Both the position numbers and the translations under genes were made by a program. From the NCBI RefSeq assembly GCF_009649845.1, contig NZ_WJIE01000017.1, forward strand, positions 1-64,000: a stretch of DNA of 64,000 nucleotides, read 5' to 3'. Shown one piece after another: positions 15,584 through 24,200 of the stretch. Below the pieces are notes generated by a model. That model was not told the DNA's origin and made no database searches. It was given only the letters and a program-made list of their open reading frames with translations. Within the stretch, counting starts at the first letter, position 1, and each line of letters starts with the position of its first letter. Origin of the DNA: Polyangium spumosum. Lineage in GTDB: Bacteria; Myxococcota_A; Polyangia; Polyangiales; Polyangiaceae.

Positions 15584-18406
15584 ATGCCTTTCTTCGAATT
15601 GAGCTTCGATTGCGGTGAGTCCTCGCTCGTGGTGCGCCGCTTCTCGATCCACGAGGCGGTCTCCACGCCGTTCACGGCCTCGCTCTGGGTGCGCAGCGAG
15701 AACCCGGCCGTCGACATCGGCGCCATCGTCGGGCAGCCGGCGATCTTCAAGGTGCGCTCCGGCTACACGAACCTCACGGGCGGAGGCCTGCGCGTGTGGA
15801 GCGGGTACGTGAGCTACATGGAGCAGACGCACGCCGAGCACCGGCAGAACAAGGTGCTCTCGACGTACCATTTTCGCATCGTCCCGCACCTCTGGCTGCT
15901 CGATCAGCGCCGCAATCACCGCATCTTCCAGCACCTCTCGATCCCCGACATCGTCGACAAGATCCTCACGGAGTGGAACGTCCGGCGCGCGTGGAAGATC
16001 GATCGAGGGCAATACCCGAAGCACGAGTTCCGGGTGCAGTACGGCGAGACCGATTTCACGTTCATCAGCCGATTGCTCGAGGAGGCCGGCATCGCCTACA
16101 CGTTCCCGGACGTGGACGACAACGGCTCGCTGCTCACGTTCAGCGACCTGCTCCACAAGAACCCGCCGCGCCCCGGGCCGCCCGTGCCTTACGAGCACAA
16201 CCCGACGATGGAGGCCGAGCGCGAGTACGTCTCGAAGGTCTCCCTCGTGCGCGACGTGAGGCCGGGCGCGCTCGTCCTCCGCGATTACGACTTCCGCCGG
16301 CCCGATTACAAGCTCCTCGGCGAGGCGCCGAAGGCGAACGACGAGGCGCGGTTCGAGCAATACCATTACATCCCGGGCGGCATGTTCGTCGAGGCCGGGC
16401 GCGGGGGTGACACGCCGTTCGCGGACGACAAGGGCATCGCAAGGCACGATCAGCCGACCGGCGAGAAGCGGGCGACGCGCGCGCTCGAAGCGGCGCGGGC
16501 GGACCGCGGGGGGATCGCGTTCGAGAGCAACCTGAACGATCTCACGCCGGGCGTGGTGTTCCGCGTCGAACACCACCCGCACCCCGACCTCGCGCGGCCG
16601 CTGCTGACGACGGATACGATCCTCGAAGGGTCGGCGGAGGGCGAATGGCAGGTGCTCGGGCACGCGGTGTTCGCGGACGTGCCTTATCGGCCGCCGCTGG
16701 TCACGCCGCGCCCCGAGGTGCTCGGCGTGCAATCGGTGCGGGTCGTGGCGCCGCGAAACGGGACCGACCTCGACAACGCGGTCCACGTCGACGAATTCGG
16801 GCGCGTGCGCGTGCAGTTCCCCTGGGATCGCGAGGGCAACCTCGACGACGATAGCTCCTGCTGGATCCGGGTCGTGGAGGGCTGGGGCGGCGCGGGGTAT
16901 GGCTGGCTCAACCTGCCGCGCGTGGGGCACGAGCTCCTGGTCACGTTCATCGACGGCGACCCCGATCGCCCCGTGCTCGCGGGCCGCGTCTACAACGCCG
17001 AGAAGCCGGTCCCGTACAAGCTGCCGGAGCACAAGACCGTCAGCGCTTGGAAGAGCCAGTCGATGCCGGCCCTCAATGGGTACAACGAGATCAAGTTCGA
17101 GGACCAGAAGGGCGAGGAGCTCTTTTACATGCAGGCGGAGAAGAACCTCCGCAAGCTCGTGAAGAACGACGAGATCGACACCGTGGGCCACGACCGCGAC
17201 AAACTCGTGCAGGCCTGGGAGTTCGAGACCGTCGGCGGCAATCGCGTCCAGCACACCGAGAAGCAGCGGGACGAGATGAACGGGCGGCTGCAGCACATCC
17301 ACATCAAGGGCGACCGCCGGCAGCTCGTGCGCAAGGACGAGAACGAATACAACTTCACGCACCGACGCCTGCTCGTCAAGAAAGACCTCGACGCGGTGGT
17401 CAAGGGCGAGAAGCGCGAGCGCACGGAGTGGGACCTCCACCTCCGCACGCAGCAGGACCGGAAGGACCGGACGGGCAAGGACCACTCGCTCTTCGTGTAC
17501 CAGGAAAAACAGGAGAAGGTGGGCGGGAGTTATGCCCGGGAGGCGGGCAAGGAGATCCATTACCGGGCCGGCGAGAAGGCGTTCGCCGGGGCGCCCGACA
17601 TCACGCTGAAGGGGCCCGGCGGGTTCATCCGGATCGACGGCAGCAACGTGACCATTTCGGGGACGAAGGTGGACATCAACGCCGGGGGCAGCCCGGGGCA
17701 CGGGCACGGCGCGCGGCCGAGGGAGATCGTGAAAGCCGAGGAGGCCGTGCCGATCATCGGCGACGTCCACGTGCAGCCCGATTCGCCGGCGTTCGCGACG
17801 ATGAAGGCGCTCTGGGACAAGCTCGTCGCGGACCTCGCGGTCAAGCCGGAGGACCTGAAATACGCGCAGCTCAAGCGAATCGAGGAGCTCAACGAGATCG
17901 CCGCGAATGCGGACATCGAGACGCGCGAGAATGGGCTCGTGCTCTGGTCGGGCAAGGGGCCGCCGGTCGCGGGCACGGTCGCGCAGGACCTCGCCCGAGA
18001 GCGCACGGCCGAGGGGATCCCGTCGATGACGCTCGAGCAGACGCCGGGCGGGATCGAGCTCGGTCACCTGGGGTCGCGCGATCCGTGGGAGAACACGGAC
18101 GAGGCGTGGAGGATCGTCTCGAAGAGGCTCGCCACGCAGGCCTCGGGCGACGTGCACATCGTGCTCGGCATCGTGCCCATCCCGGAGGGGCGGATCGTGC
18201 GTGATGAAATCGAAATGCTCGCCAGCAACCCGAAGGTGACGTCGATCAACGTGCTGCAGATGGTGCCGAGCCCGACGGGCAAATACAAGGACGCGGGCGG
18301 CGCGACGTACGACCTCGAGCCCATCAGCATGCAGGAAGCGCTCGGGCTCGGTCCGCCGCCGCCGCCCGAACCCGAAGACGAAGGCGAAGAGGAGGCCGCG
18401 TCGTGA
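15584..18406 (+). CDS. vgrG: Evolved VgrG (VgrG2) with C-terminal ADP-ribosyl-cyclase/NADase-like domain
   Basis: Encodes 940 aa. Residues 1 to about 710 are a complete VgrG: gp27-like part, OB fold from about 401 (HVDEFGRVRVQFPWDREG), and beta-helix ending in the ITLKGPGGFIRIDG region. Beyond this lie about 230 extra residues. From about 755 to 905 they follow the order of the CD38/ADP-ribosyl cyclase fold: VLWSGK (Trp788), MTLEQT (Glu818), AWRIVSKRLA (Trp842, Ser846), then DVHIVLG and RDEIEML (Glu875). From memory of CD38 these align with Trp125, Glu146, Trp189, Ser193 and the catalytic Glu226. A Pro/Glu-rich tail ends the protein. NAD+ depletion in prey is inferred. Its stop overlaps the candidate immunity gene by 4 bp. 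Confidence 0.82.
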   Translation: MPFFELSFDCGESSLVVRRFSIHEAVSTPFTASLWVRSENPAVDIGAIVGQPAIFKVRSGYTNLTGGGLRVWSGYVSYMEQTHAEHRQNKVLSTYHFRIVPHLWLLDQRRNHRIFQHLSIPDIVDKILTEWNVRRAWKIDRGQYPKHEFRVQYGETDFTFISRLLEEAGIAYTFPDVDDNGSLLTFSDLLHKNPPRPGPPVPYEHNPTMEAEREYVSKVSLVRDVRPGALVLRDYDFRRPDYKLLGEAPKANDEARFEQYHYIPGGMFVEAGRGGDTPFADDKGIARHDQPTGEKRATRALEAARADRGGIAFESNLNDLTPGVVFRVEHHPHPDLARPLLTTDTILEGSAEGEWQVLGHAVFADVPYRPPLVTPRPEVLGVQSVRVVAPRNGTDLDNAVHVDEFGRVRVQFPWDREGNLDDDSSCWIRVVEGWGGAGYGWLNLPRVGHELLVTFIDGDPDRPVLAGRVYNAEKPVPYKLPEHKTVSAWKSQSMPALNGYNEIKFEDQKGEELFYMQAEKNLRKLVKNDEIDTVGHDRDKLVQAWEFETVGGNRVQHTEKQRDEMNGRLQHIHIKGDRRQLVRKDENEYNFTHRRLLVKKDLDAVVKGEKRERTEWDLHLRTQQDRKDRTGKDHSLFVYQEKQEKVGGSYAREAGKEIHYRAGEKAFAGAPDITLKGPGGFIRIDGSNVTISGTKVDINAGGSPGHGHGARPREIVKAEEAVPIIGDVHVQPDSPAFATMKALWDKLVADLAVKPEDLKYAQLKRIEELNEIAANADIETRENGLVLWSGKGPPVAGTVAQDLARERTAEGIPSMTLEQTPGGIELGHLGSRDPWENTDEAWRIVSKRLATQASGDVHIVLGIVPIPEGRIVRDEIEMLASNPKVTSINVLQMVPSPTGKYKDAGGATYDLEPISMQEALGLGPPPPPEPEDEGEEEAAS

Positions 18407-19020
18407 CCCATTCACCCATGTTCCAGCGCTTCGTCGAGAGCGTCGCGGGCAAAGGAACGCAATGGCGGGAGGACGTCGACATGGAGGCGCTCCGCGCGCT
18501 CGAGGACGAGGAGCGGCGCGAGGCGGAGGAGCTCCTGATGCGCCGCCTCGACGACAACGACACGCGCGCGGCGCGGGCGCTCGCCGAGATCAAATGCCGC
18601 GGCGCCGTGGCCCCGATGCAAAAGGCTTATCCGAACGCGAAGGGCCGCATGAAGGTGGCCATCACGCTCGCGCTGCGCGACCTGGAGGTGGCGCCGGCCG
18701 ATCCCATGATCGCCGAGATCCTTCGATCGGGGGACCTCGACGGAGGGGTGCCGGCGATCGCGGCGGCTCGCTCGATGAACACGCCGGAGATGGTGGACGC
18801 GCTCGCGTGGGCGGCCCTGCATCACCCGGATCCGAACGTGCGAAAGAGCGCGGGCTCGATCCTCATCTATCACTCGGGCGCAACGAACGACCCGCTCGCC
18901 TGGAAGCAGCGGCCGCTGTATTTGCCGCTCGGCTCGGAGGATCTCGCGGTCCGCCGGAGCGCGTTCCGGGAGATCTGCAAGATCGCGTCCTTCCCGCTGG
19001 AGCTCGCGGATACTTTGTAA
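18403..19020 (+). CDS. HEAT-like helical protein, candidate immunity to VgrG2 toxin
   Basis: Encodes 205 aa. Its GTG start overlaps the stop of VgrG2 (GTGA), so translation is coupled to that toxin-bearing gene. There is no signal peptide. Residues about 50-205 show repeated helical pairs of the HEAT type, for example around DDNDTRAARALAEI and HHPDPNVRKSAGSIL. A cytoplasmic location fits protection against an NAD+-consuming toxin that acts in the cytoplasm. Immunity is inferred from position and compartment only; a chaperone for the VgrG2 C-terminus is the alternative. Confidence 0.75.
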   Translation: MTHSPMFQRFVESVAGKGTQWREDVDMEALRALEDEERREAEELLMRRLDDNDTRAARALAEIKCRGAVAPMQKAYPNAKGRMKVAITLALRDLEVAPADPMIAEILRSGDLDGGVPAIAAARSMNTPEMVDALAWAALHHPDPNVRKSAGSILIYHSGATNDPLAWKQRPLYLPLGSEDLAVRRSAFREICKIASFPLELADTL

Positions 19021-19036
19021 TCGCGGAGGAACGAGC

Positions 19037-19723
19037 ATGTATCGTCTCACCGGATCGGTCGGGCAAGGCGGGCGCAACACGCACGACGACGTGCTTCTCG
19101 TCCAGAAGCAGCTCAACAAAAACGCGCATATCGCGTCCACGATCGGCGCCGTGCCCGAGACGGGGATCATGGACGAGGCGACGCTGCGCGCGATCCTCTC
19201 GTTCCAGCGCACGGTGGTGCGCCTCGGCTCCCCCGACGGGCGCGTCGATCCACACGGGCGGACCTGGCGCACGTTGCTCGGCGATCAGCCACAAGCGACG
19301 AACGTGGCCTTCGTGCAGCTCTCGGGGGAAAACGGGAATTTTTATCTGTACGAGCCGCAGGATCGGGTCTGGGGCACGCCCTCGACCATTCAATCGATCA
19401 AGAACGTCGCCGAGGTCTTGCGGCCGCACGGGTTCGAGATCGGGATCGGGGACATCAGCTTCCAGCAAGGCGGCCGGATGGCGCCGCACGGCTCGCACCG
19501 GCGCGGGACGGACGTCGACGTCCGCCCGGTGCGCGCAGACGGTCGGAGGGCGCCGGTGACGATCACGGATCCGAACTACAGCCACGAGCGGACGAAGCTG
19601 CTCGTGGAGGCGCTCCGCGCGGATCCGAACCTGAAGCTGATCCTGTTCAATGATTCGAAGATGCCCGGGGTGCGGCCCTGGGAAGGGCATCACAATCATT
19701 TGCACGTGCGGTTCGAGGAGTAG
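19037..19723 (+). CDS. Murein endopeptidase (MepA-like) with peptidoglycan-binding domain, candidate T6SS effector
   Basis: Encodes 228 aa, ATG at 19037 behind GGAGGA. Residues about 18-65 resemble a peptidoglycan-binding domain 1 (VQKQLNK then TLRAILSFQ). The rest follows the MepA (M74, LAS fold) pattern: HGSHRRGTDVDVRP with zinc ligands His154 and Asp161, and the C-terminal HHNHLHVRF with His223 as third ligand. Such enzymes cut peptide cross-links in the wall. There is no signal peptide, unlike housekeeping MepA, which fits delivery by T6SS. It lies 16 bp after the immunity candidate. No separate periplasmic immunity gene is seen. Confidence 0.85.
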   Translation: MYRLTGSVGQGGRNTHDDVLLVQKQLNKNAHIASTIGAVPETGIMDEATLRAILSFQRTVVRLGSPDGRVDPHGRTWRTLLGDQPQATNVAFVQLSGENGNFYLYEPQDRVWGTPSTIQSIKNVAEVLRPHGFEIGIGDISFQQGGRMAPHGSHRRGTDVDVRPVRADGRRAPVTITDPNYSHERTKLLVEALRADPNLKLILFNDSKMPGVRPWEGHHNHLHVRFEE

Positions 19724-19739
19724 CTCGAGCCGCGCTCTT

Positions 19740-22226
19740 TCACCTCGAATGCTGCACCCGGCCGATGGCGAGGGCCTTGAGCGCGGCCGGGTGTGGCTCG
19801 TACTGGTCTTCCTGGTAATAAAGCTCGGCGATCAGGCGCGCGCGGAACTTCTGGAAGAGGGGGAGCCTCTTCGTGATGTCCTCGGGGAGGTAGACGGGCG
19901 CGGGGCGGGCGCCGGTGCCGGTGGTCGTGTGGAGGTGGGCGCGAATCGCGGTCATCCCGAGGATCTGGCGCTTCTGGTAATGGCGGCCCTCGACGAGCGC
20001 GCGCTCCATCTGCAGGTCGAGCGTGTCGGCGCTGAGGGCGCGCCGGGCCTTCTGGAAGGCGTCGCGAATACGCAAGGTGTAGCCCTCGATGATCGGCGGA
20101 GGGCAGAGGTGATCGGGCGTCGCCAGAAATTCGCGGGCCTCGCGGATGGCCGTCTTGAGCCCCTCGTCCGTGCCCGCGACGGGCGTCGACACGGCCACGG
20201 CGGCCTCGAGCGTCTTGCGCTCGTCGAAGGGGAACGAGAGCTCTCCGGAGAGCAATAACAAGGAGGGGACGAACTTGTTGCCCGGACGAACGGCGGCGCC
20301 GAGCTCGGCTTCGAGCTGATCGACGTCCTGGGAGGCCCCACGCGAGAGGATCTCGAAGATGTCGCGGGTGTCCTCGATCTCGATGGGGTCCTTCGTGGGG
20401 GCCGGATCGTCGAGGGTCTCGTCGGCGGGTTTCTCCTCCATTTCGTCGAGGATGGCGCGCCATACGGGGACGCGGCAAATGCGGGCGACGGCCTCGGGGT
20501 TGTACCAGATCAAATGGAGGACCTCGCGGGCGTCGAGCCGGCCCGAGGGGCGGACGCCGGCGCCGAAGGCCGTGGGCGAGATGCGGCCGTCGTCGCGTTT
20601 GCCCGCGGAGGTCGTCGTATTCGAGCCCGCGGCGGCGTTGGAGGCGCCGAGGACGCCGGCGCTCGCGTCCTGCGGGGAGGCTTGCGCGGCGGCGGTGGCG
20701 GCGGCGACGACGACCTGGCCAATGGACGGCGCCGGCTGCGGCTGGACAGGCGCGGGCGGAGGAGGCGGGGCGACGACGGGCGGCGGCGGCGGGGCCGCGA
20801 CGGGCTGCTGGCCGGGGAGGGTGGACTTCCAGCTCGGCGACGAGGGGCGCGCGGGAGGCGGGGGCGGCGTGGTCTTCGCCTGCGGCGGGGGCGGGGCGGG
20901 GGGCCAGGGGGTCGGCTTGGCGAAGGGGAGCCCGCCCGAGGGCGTGGTCCGTTCGTCCCAGGTCGCCCGCGGCTGCGCGGGCTGCGTGGGTTGTGCGGTC
21001 GCGGCGAAGGGCAGGCCGCCCGAGACCATCGTGCGTTCGTCGGCGATGTTGTGGGCGGGCGCGGCGGCCTTGACGAAGGGCAGCGCCTTTTGCTGGCGCG
21101 GCGGCGCGCTGAACTCCGGTGGAATCACGGTATCGATGCCCTCATCGTCCTCGGCGATCATGGTCATCGTGGTGGCGCGCGGCTTGGGCGGCGGGGGAAT
21201 GGCCGGGTCCTGCGCGACGGGCCTGCCAGGGACGGAGGGCCCGGGGGCGATGGGGACGACGGTCGTGGCTTCGTCGAGGGTGAGCACGATGCGGCCGGGC
21301 TCTTCGAGGCGCTCGAGCTGAATGCGGCCGCGGAAGGTCAAGGTGGCGAGCTGGCGATCGGTGTCGATCCAGAGCGTATCGCAGAGCAATGCGAGGACGT
21401 GCGCGCCGCCCCGCCCTTCGAGCACGGCGCGGGGCCGGAGGCCCGGCAGATTGGTCACGAGGCGCGGGACCTGCGGGTGCATGTTTTCGAGGACGACACG
21501 CGCGTCCTCGGCGAGCTCGGCGAGCTGCTGGTCGCCGGGCGCGACATTGAAATACGAACGATCGAAATCCTCGGGCAAGGGGGCAGCGATGAGGGAATGG
21601 GGGGAGAAGCCCTGGGCATGACGACCGAGCTTGCCGCGGCGGAGGGGCCACTCCGGGGGCATGGGGCCGAAGCCGACGGACGGAATGGGGGTGGCCGGGG
21701 AGCTCACGTTGAGGCCGGGGGGCTGGAGGTTCGGGAGCTTGAGGCGGCCGAAGGAGTCGCGGACGTCGAGGCGGACGCCGACGGGGTTCGAGGTCTCGGG
21801 CCCCCCCGCGGCGCGCTCGTAGGCGAGGGACATGCGGGAGAAGCGCTGGCCCTCGACGAGGGTGCCGTCGGCGGTGAAGGAGCGGTCCTGGTGGACCTCG
21901 ATGGATTTGTCGATGTCGCCGACGATGAGGCGCGCGAAGAGCGAGCGGACGGGCAGCCCCTGGGGCGCGAACGCGGAGCCGACGAGGACGACGTCGACGC
22001 GAGACTTGACGGGGGCGAGGTCGCTCGGGGCGAAGAGGCTTCGGCCGTCGTCGTCGTCCCAGTAGCAGTCCTCCTCGTGGACGGGCTCCTGGGCGGTGGC
22101 GAGCGGCGATTTGCCCGGCTGGATCTGGCACGTCGCCTTGGCGACGAACGTGAGCGTGAAGGCGCCGGGTCCGGACTGCCAGATCATCGAGGCGACCGGC
22201 AGCGGAGAGAGGGAAACGACCTCCAT
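19740..22226 (-). CDS. DUF2169 protein (T6SS-associated) with Pro-rich central region
   Basis: Encodes 828 aa. The first 320 residues match DUF2169 by eye (an N-terminal beta-rich domain beginning with FTLTFVAKAT), a family regularly encoded beside vgrG and PAAR genes and thought to act as an adaptor. Residues about 330-540 are Pro/Ala-rich with repeated TMVSGGLPFA-like units. The C-terminal 290 residues form a second, helical domain I cannot name. It is convergent with the effector operon. TAACCT ends exactly six bases before the ATG and no Shine-Dalgarno is present, so a leaderless transcript is likely. Confidence 0.8.
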   Translation of the reverse strand: MEVVSLSPLPVASMIWQSGPGAFTLTFVAKATCQIQPGKSPLATAQEPVHEEDCYWDDDDGRSLFAPSDLAPVKSRVDVVLVGSAFAPQGLPVRSLFARLIVGDIDKSIEVHQDRSFTADGTLVEGQRFSRMSLAYERAAGGPETSNPVGVRLDVRDSFGRLKLPNLQPPGLNVSSPATPIPSVGFGPMPPEWPLRRGKLGRHAQGFSPHSLIAAPLPEDFDRSYFNVAPGDQQLAELAEDARVVLENMHPQVPRLVTNLPGLRPRAVLEGRGGAHVLALLCDTLWIDTDRQLATLTFRGRIQLERLEEPGRIVLTLDEATTVVPIAPGPSVPGRPVAQDPAIPPPPKPRATTMTMIAEDDEGIDTVIPPEFSAPPRQQKALPFVKAAAPAHNIADERTMVSGGLPFAATAQPTQPAQPRATWDERTTPSGGLPFAKPTPWPPAPPPPQAKTTPPPPPARPSSPSWKSTLPGQQPVAAPPPPPVVAPPPPPAPVQPQPAPSIGQVVVAAATAAAQASPQDASAGVLGASNAAAGSNTTTSAGKRDDGRISPTAFGAGVRPSGRLDAREVLHLIWYNPEAVARICRVPVWRAILDEMEEKPADETLDDPAPTKDPIEIEDTRDIFEILSRGASQDVDQLEAELGAAVRPGNKFVPSLLLLSGELSFPFDERKTLEAAVAVSTPVAGTDEGLKTAIREAREFLATPDHLCPPPIIEGYTLRIRDAFQKARRALSADTLDLQMERALVEGRHYQKRQILGMTAIRAHLHTTTGTGARPAPVYLPEDITKRLPLFQKFRARLIAELYYQEDQYEPHPAALKALAIGRVQHSR

Positions 22227-22303
22227 TCGTCGAGGTTAAACCAAGGGGAGCGCCGGTGACCAGGTCTTCGCGGGCGCCCGCGGATACGGTGTGGTGGTTC
22301 GTA

Positions 22304-23218
22304 TCAGTGCCCGTTCGTGGCCCCCAGCCACGCCGCGAGCTTCTCTGGGGACAGGTCGAGCACGGCGTCGCCGACCTCGTCCGGCCCTTGCTCGCGCAAA
22401 TGCTCCACGAGGGACGAGCGCTCGGCCGACGTGAGCGCGCGACGGAGCCGGCGCTCGACCATGTGCACGAGCGGACGGAGCCCCTCCTCGCGCCCCTCCT
22501 CGCGTCCCTCCGCGCGTCCCTGCACGAGCCCCTTGGCGATCAGCTCGCGGACGATCTCGCTCTGATACTCGTAATTCCGCATCTTCCCCAGCTCCTCGAA
22601 CGCCTTGCGTGCCGCCTCGCCCAGTGAAGATAGCACGAGGTCCGCGTACAGCGCCTTCCGCTCGGCACCCTCGACGCCCGTGCTCGCCGCCAGCGCAACG
22701 GCGGCGACCTCGAGCCCCTTGTCCGTTTGTCCGTGCGAAAGCGCCGACAGCACCGCAAGCTCCGGCCGCCTCGTCGCCTCCCCGATGTCCGTCACCACCG
22801 GAACACCCGCAGGGCCGAGCACCAGCGGCGCGACCGCTCCCTGACCCGGCCCGAGCTCGATCGGTTTGGCCAGGCGCGACGCGAGCGCCGCGTCGGGCGT
22901 CACGACCAGCAGGCACGCCGGGCAGCGGTAACGCGCGCGCGCACCGGCGATGTACGCCGGCCACACGAACGATTTGTCCGCGTCCCACTGGAGCTGCACC
23001 TCGACCACGATGACGAGCACCGGCCGCTCCTCCACCAGGAGCACCAGCAGATCGGCCCGCATTTCCCGCGGGATGATGTCCGTCAGGTCGGCCGCCTCGA
23101 TGCGCGCCTCGGTGAAGCGCGGCAGCGGCACCGAGAGCGCCTCGGCGAGCAGCTCCGCCGCCAGCACGGGGCGATTGCGGAACAACTCGACGAGCGCTTC
23201 ATGCAGGACCGAAGGCAC
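22304..23218 (-). CDS. Rpn/PD-(D/E)XK-type putative nuclease with DUF4351 tail
   Basis: Encodes 304 aa from the GTG at 23218, chosen because relatives begin PSVLHEALVELFRNRP; the frame stays open 14 codons upstream. Residues 40-85 hold the nuclease-like core: an Asp in RADLLVLL and the EVQLQ motif, as in Rpn and transposase-related PD-(D/E)XK proteins. After a run of Arg/Glu/Gly repeats near 240, the last 55 residues resemble DUF4351 (LVEHLREQG, SPEKLAAWL). Families like this are abundant and multicopy in myxobacterial genomes. It may be a mobile-element remnant or a housekeeping nuclease; no terminal repeats are seen around it. Confidence 0.75.
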   Translation of the reverse strand: MPSVLHEALVELFRNRPVLAAELLAEALSVPLPRFTEARIEAADLTDIIPREMRADLLVLLVEERPVLVIVVEVQLQWDADKSFVWPAYIAGARARYRCPACLLVVTPDAALASRLAKPIELGPGQGAVAPLVLGPAGVPVVTDIGEATRRPELAVLSALSHGQTDKGLEVAAVALAASTGVEGAERKALYADLVLSSLGEAARKAFEELGKMRNYEYQSEIVRELIAKGLVQGRAEGREEGREEGLRPLVHMVERRLRRALTSAERSSLVEHLREQGPDEVGDAVLDLSPEKLAAWLGATNGH

Positions 23219-23290
23219 GGGCAGCCCGGTAGGTTGGTTTGTCCTCGGGGTCAAGGGCAAACGATGAGGGCGCGCCGGCAGCGCGAGGGG

Positions 23291-24106
23291 TCATTGCATC
23301 GAGCCGCCGCCCTGGGTATCGGGCGGCAGCGGCGGCCTTCGCGCGAGCAGGTCGAGGGCGGCGCCGCGCAGGACGGCGGGGACCTGGGTGGCCTCGGCGA
23401 CCTCGGCGAGCTCGTGCCGGAGGAGCTGCGAGAGGACGGGGACGGAGAGCTCGGGGGGCGTGCCGGGGTTGAGGACGAAGGTCATGCGCACGCGGGCGCG
23501 AGCCATCCAGCGCGCAGAGCGAGCGATCTCGGAGGCGACTTCGGGCTTCTGGGGGCGCTTGGCGGCAATACGGACGACGTCGTCCTCGGTGAGGCGAGGA
23601 TTGGCGAGCAGGTTCTCGACGACGCGTGGATGGGGGTCGGCGAGCAGTTTGTCGAGGACAGCGCGGGCGGGCATGCGGGCGAGGGCGCGGCGCTCGCCGA
23701 GGGAGAGGGGGCGTCCGCCGGGCTCGAGGGCGATGCCGCGGTGCTCGATGGGGGAGCTCGGCGGGGGATCGGCGACGCGGGTTCTGCGACGGAGGAGGCG
23801 GGAAAGGCCGAGGAGGGAGGCGTCCCTGGCGAGGTCGCGGAGAGCGGTGATCCAGGCGGCGTGGGCGGGGTCGCCGAGGAGCGGGAGGAGGGCGGCGAGG
23901 ACCTCGCGGGCGGTCGGATCGGCCTGTTCGGCGCGAGAGGCGAGCTTGTCGAGGGCGCGGGCGGCGGTGGGGAGGCCCGCGGCTTCGAGGGTGCGCAGGA
24001 CGAGGGCAGTGCGCATGCCGAGGTCGGCGAGCGCAGGGACGACCTTGCAGAGGCGCGCGGCGAGGGCGGCGGAAGGGTCGTCGGGGGCGGGAGAGCGCGG
24101 TTTCAA
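23291..24106 (-). CDS. Helical repeat protein of unknown function
   Basis: Encodes up to 271 aa from a TTG at 24106; the start is uncertain since no ribosome binding site is visible and TACCCT lies 12 bases upstream. No export signal. Residues about 130-190 resemble leucine-rich-variant or HEAT repeats (DPHRVVENLLANPRLTEDD-like spacing), and the whole chain predicts as helical with many Ala, Leu and Arg. I recognise no enzyme motif. It is the last gene before a hairpin and the methyltransferase gene in the same direction. Function unknown. Confidence 0.6.
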   Translation of the reverse strand: MKPRSPAPDDPSAALAARLCKVVPALADLGMRTALVLRTLEAAGLPTAARALDKLASRAEQADPTAREVLAALLPLLGDPAHAAWITALRDLARDASLLGLSRLLRRRTRVADPPPSSPIEHRGIALEPGGRPLSLGERRALARMPARAVLDKLLADPHPRVVENLLANPRLTEDDVVRIAAKRPQKPEVASEIARSARWMARARVRMTFVLNPGTPPELSVPVLSQLLRHELAEVAEATQVPAVLRGAALDLLARRPPLPPDTQGGGSMQ

Positions 24107-24173
24107 GGGGGATAAGGGAGGGTAGCAGGGAGCGGACGCGGGACGACACGTGCACGTTCCGGAACAGCACCCA

Positions 24174-24192
24174 GCCCACGCCGCGCGTGGGC
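24174..24192. terminator. Short hairpin downstream of metH/metF-like gene
   Basis: Arms GCCCACG (24174-24180) and CGTGGGC (24186-24192) are perfectly complementary with a 5-nt loop. It lies 8 nt beyond the stop codon of the leftward gene that ends at 24201. There is no T-tract. Confidence 0.4.
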
Positions 24193-24200
24193 GAGGCCTT

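Noticed and set aside
13889-18415. A 1508-codon open frame on the minus strand across the T6SS island (and a 1164-codon one at 9992-13486)
   Set aside because: It is the GC-bias shadow of the real plus-strand genes. The translation is Arg/His/Leu/Val-rich without family motifs, while the plus strand has VgrG, DUF2235 and DUF4123 motifs throughout.
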